NCBI GenBank assembly: GCA_021768055.1
Contig: JAASSE010000106.1
Location: 1 to 5,355 of the forward strand
Length of the DNA stretch: 5,355 bases
Source: Gammaproteobacteria bacterium
Lineage (GTDB): Bacteria > Pseudomonadota > Gammaproteobacteria > SZUA-229
Reading direction: 5' to 3'
Made by a program: the position numbers and the translations under genes. Under the pieces are notes generated by a model, which saw nothing but the letters and a program-made list of their open reading frames with translations, ran no database searches and was not told the origin of the DNA. Below, piece by piece: positions 5,044 through 5,355 of the stretch; positions within the stretch are counted from its first letter, which is position 1, and each line of letters starts with the position of its first letter.

Positions 5044-5355
5044 ATGTCTGATAATAAACACCTGATGACAACCTACGCACCGATGGACGTCACCTTCGAC
5101 CACGGCGAAGGTGCCGTGCTGTGGGACACCAACGGCAAGCAGTATCTTGATGCGCTGGCCGGTATTGCCGTGTGCGGTCTGGGTCATGCCCATCCAGCGG
5201 TAACACGGGCCGTGTCGGAACAGGCAGGCAAACTGATTCACACCTCCAACCTGTACCTGATAGAAAACCAGCAACGCCTGGCAGATGCACTTTGCCGCCT
5301 GTCCGGGCTTGACCGCGTGTTCTTTTCCAACTCGGGCGCCGAGGCCAACGAAGCG
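5044..5355 (+). CDS. argD: Acetylornithine aminotransferase (ArgD family), N-terminal part, 3' end cut by window
   Basis: The frame is open from the ATG at 5044 to the window edge: 104 codons, about a quarter of the usual 390-400 residues. The product would be a cytoplasmic class-III PLP aminotransferase converting N-acetylglutamate semialdehyde to N-acetylornithine in arginine biosynthesis. Visible family features are MTTYAPMDVTFDHGEGAVLWD (written from residue 8 as MTTYAP then MDVTFDHGEG), the strand-turn DTNGKQYLDALAGIAVCGLGHAHP as DTNGKQYLDAL (28-38) and GLGHAHP (45-51), LIHTSNLY (64-71), and the PLP-phosphate-binding FFSNSGAEANEA (93-104). The catalytic lysine would lie beyond the edge. 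Met1 has no clear Shine-Dalgarno; Met8 is an alternative start with none either. A terminator-like hairpin precedes it. Related class-III aminotransferases (e.g. succinylornithine or ornithine transaminases) cannot be fully excluded from this fragment. Confidence 0.88.
   Translation, partial: MSDNKHLMTTYAPMDVTFDHGEGAVLWDTNGKQYLDALAGIAVCGLGHAHPAVTRAVSEQAGKLIHTSNLYLIENQQRLADALCRLSGLDRVFFSNSGAEANEA

Overview
The window looks like chromosomal DNA of a free-living, probably aquatic gammaproteobacterium. This rests on moderate GC content, strong Shine-Dalgarno sequences at two genes, an outer-membrane barrel protein with a signal peptide (so Gram-negative), and an ArgD of proteobacterial type. The genus cannot be named from what is visible. 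There are six protein-coding genes: four on the minus strand on the left, then two on the plus strand on the right. Both end genes are cut by the window edges. I see no RNA genes, insertion sequences, CRISPR arrays or phage genes.

Minus-strand block 1 (about 2511 down to 1) reads as a small metal-acquisition cassette, most likely for zinc. Its order is: a small secreted protein with an H-x2-H-x-H-D-D-x-C cluster (2218-2511); an outer-membrane beta-barrel with a periplasmic coiled-coil segment and a C-terminus ending GAHKAHAY (811-2133); and a ZnuA/TroA-type periplasmic metal-binding protein (821 to beyond position 1). The last two genes overlap by 11 bp. Together they could form a route across the outer membrane and periplasm to an ABC importer. 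The permease and ATPase are not in the window and may lie to the left. The metal specificity is inferred from the family and from histidine content, not shown.

Minus-strand block 2 (2570-4126) is a full-length hydantoinase B/oxoprolinase-family subunit (HyuB type). The partner HyuA, normally adjacent, is absent on both sides. A 150-bp divergent promoter region separates it from a plus-strand gene (4277-4882) for a 201-residue five-helix membrane protein that resembles the membrane domain of PuuD-type urate hydroxylase but has no cytochrome c domain. If both family assignments hold, the divergent pair would fit cyclic amide or purine-derived nitrogen metabolism, but that link is an inference.

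The right end has a textbook rho-independent terminator after the PuuD-like gene (4929-4957), then a promoter with a consensus -10 (4982-4987). A second hairpin with a T-run (4997-5021) lies in the expected 5' leader of argD, whose first 104 codons (5044-5355) are present. The best candidates for undescribed biology are the three-protein metal cassette with its unusual outer-membrane component, and the terminator-like hairpin at the very start of the argD transcript.
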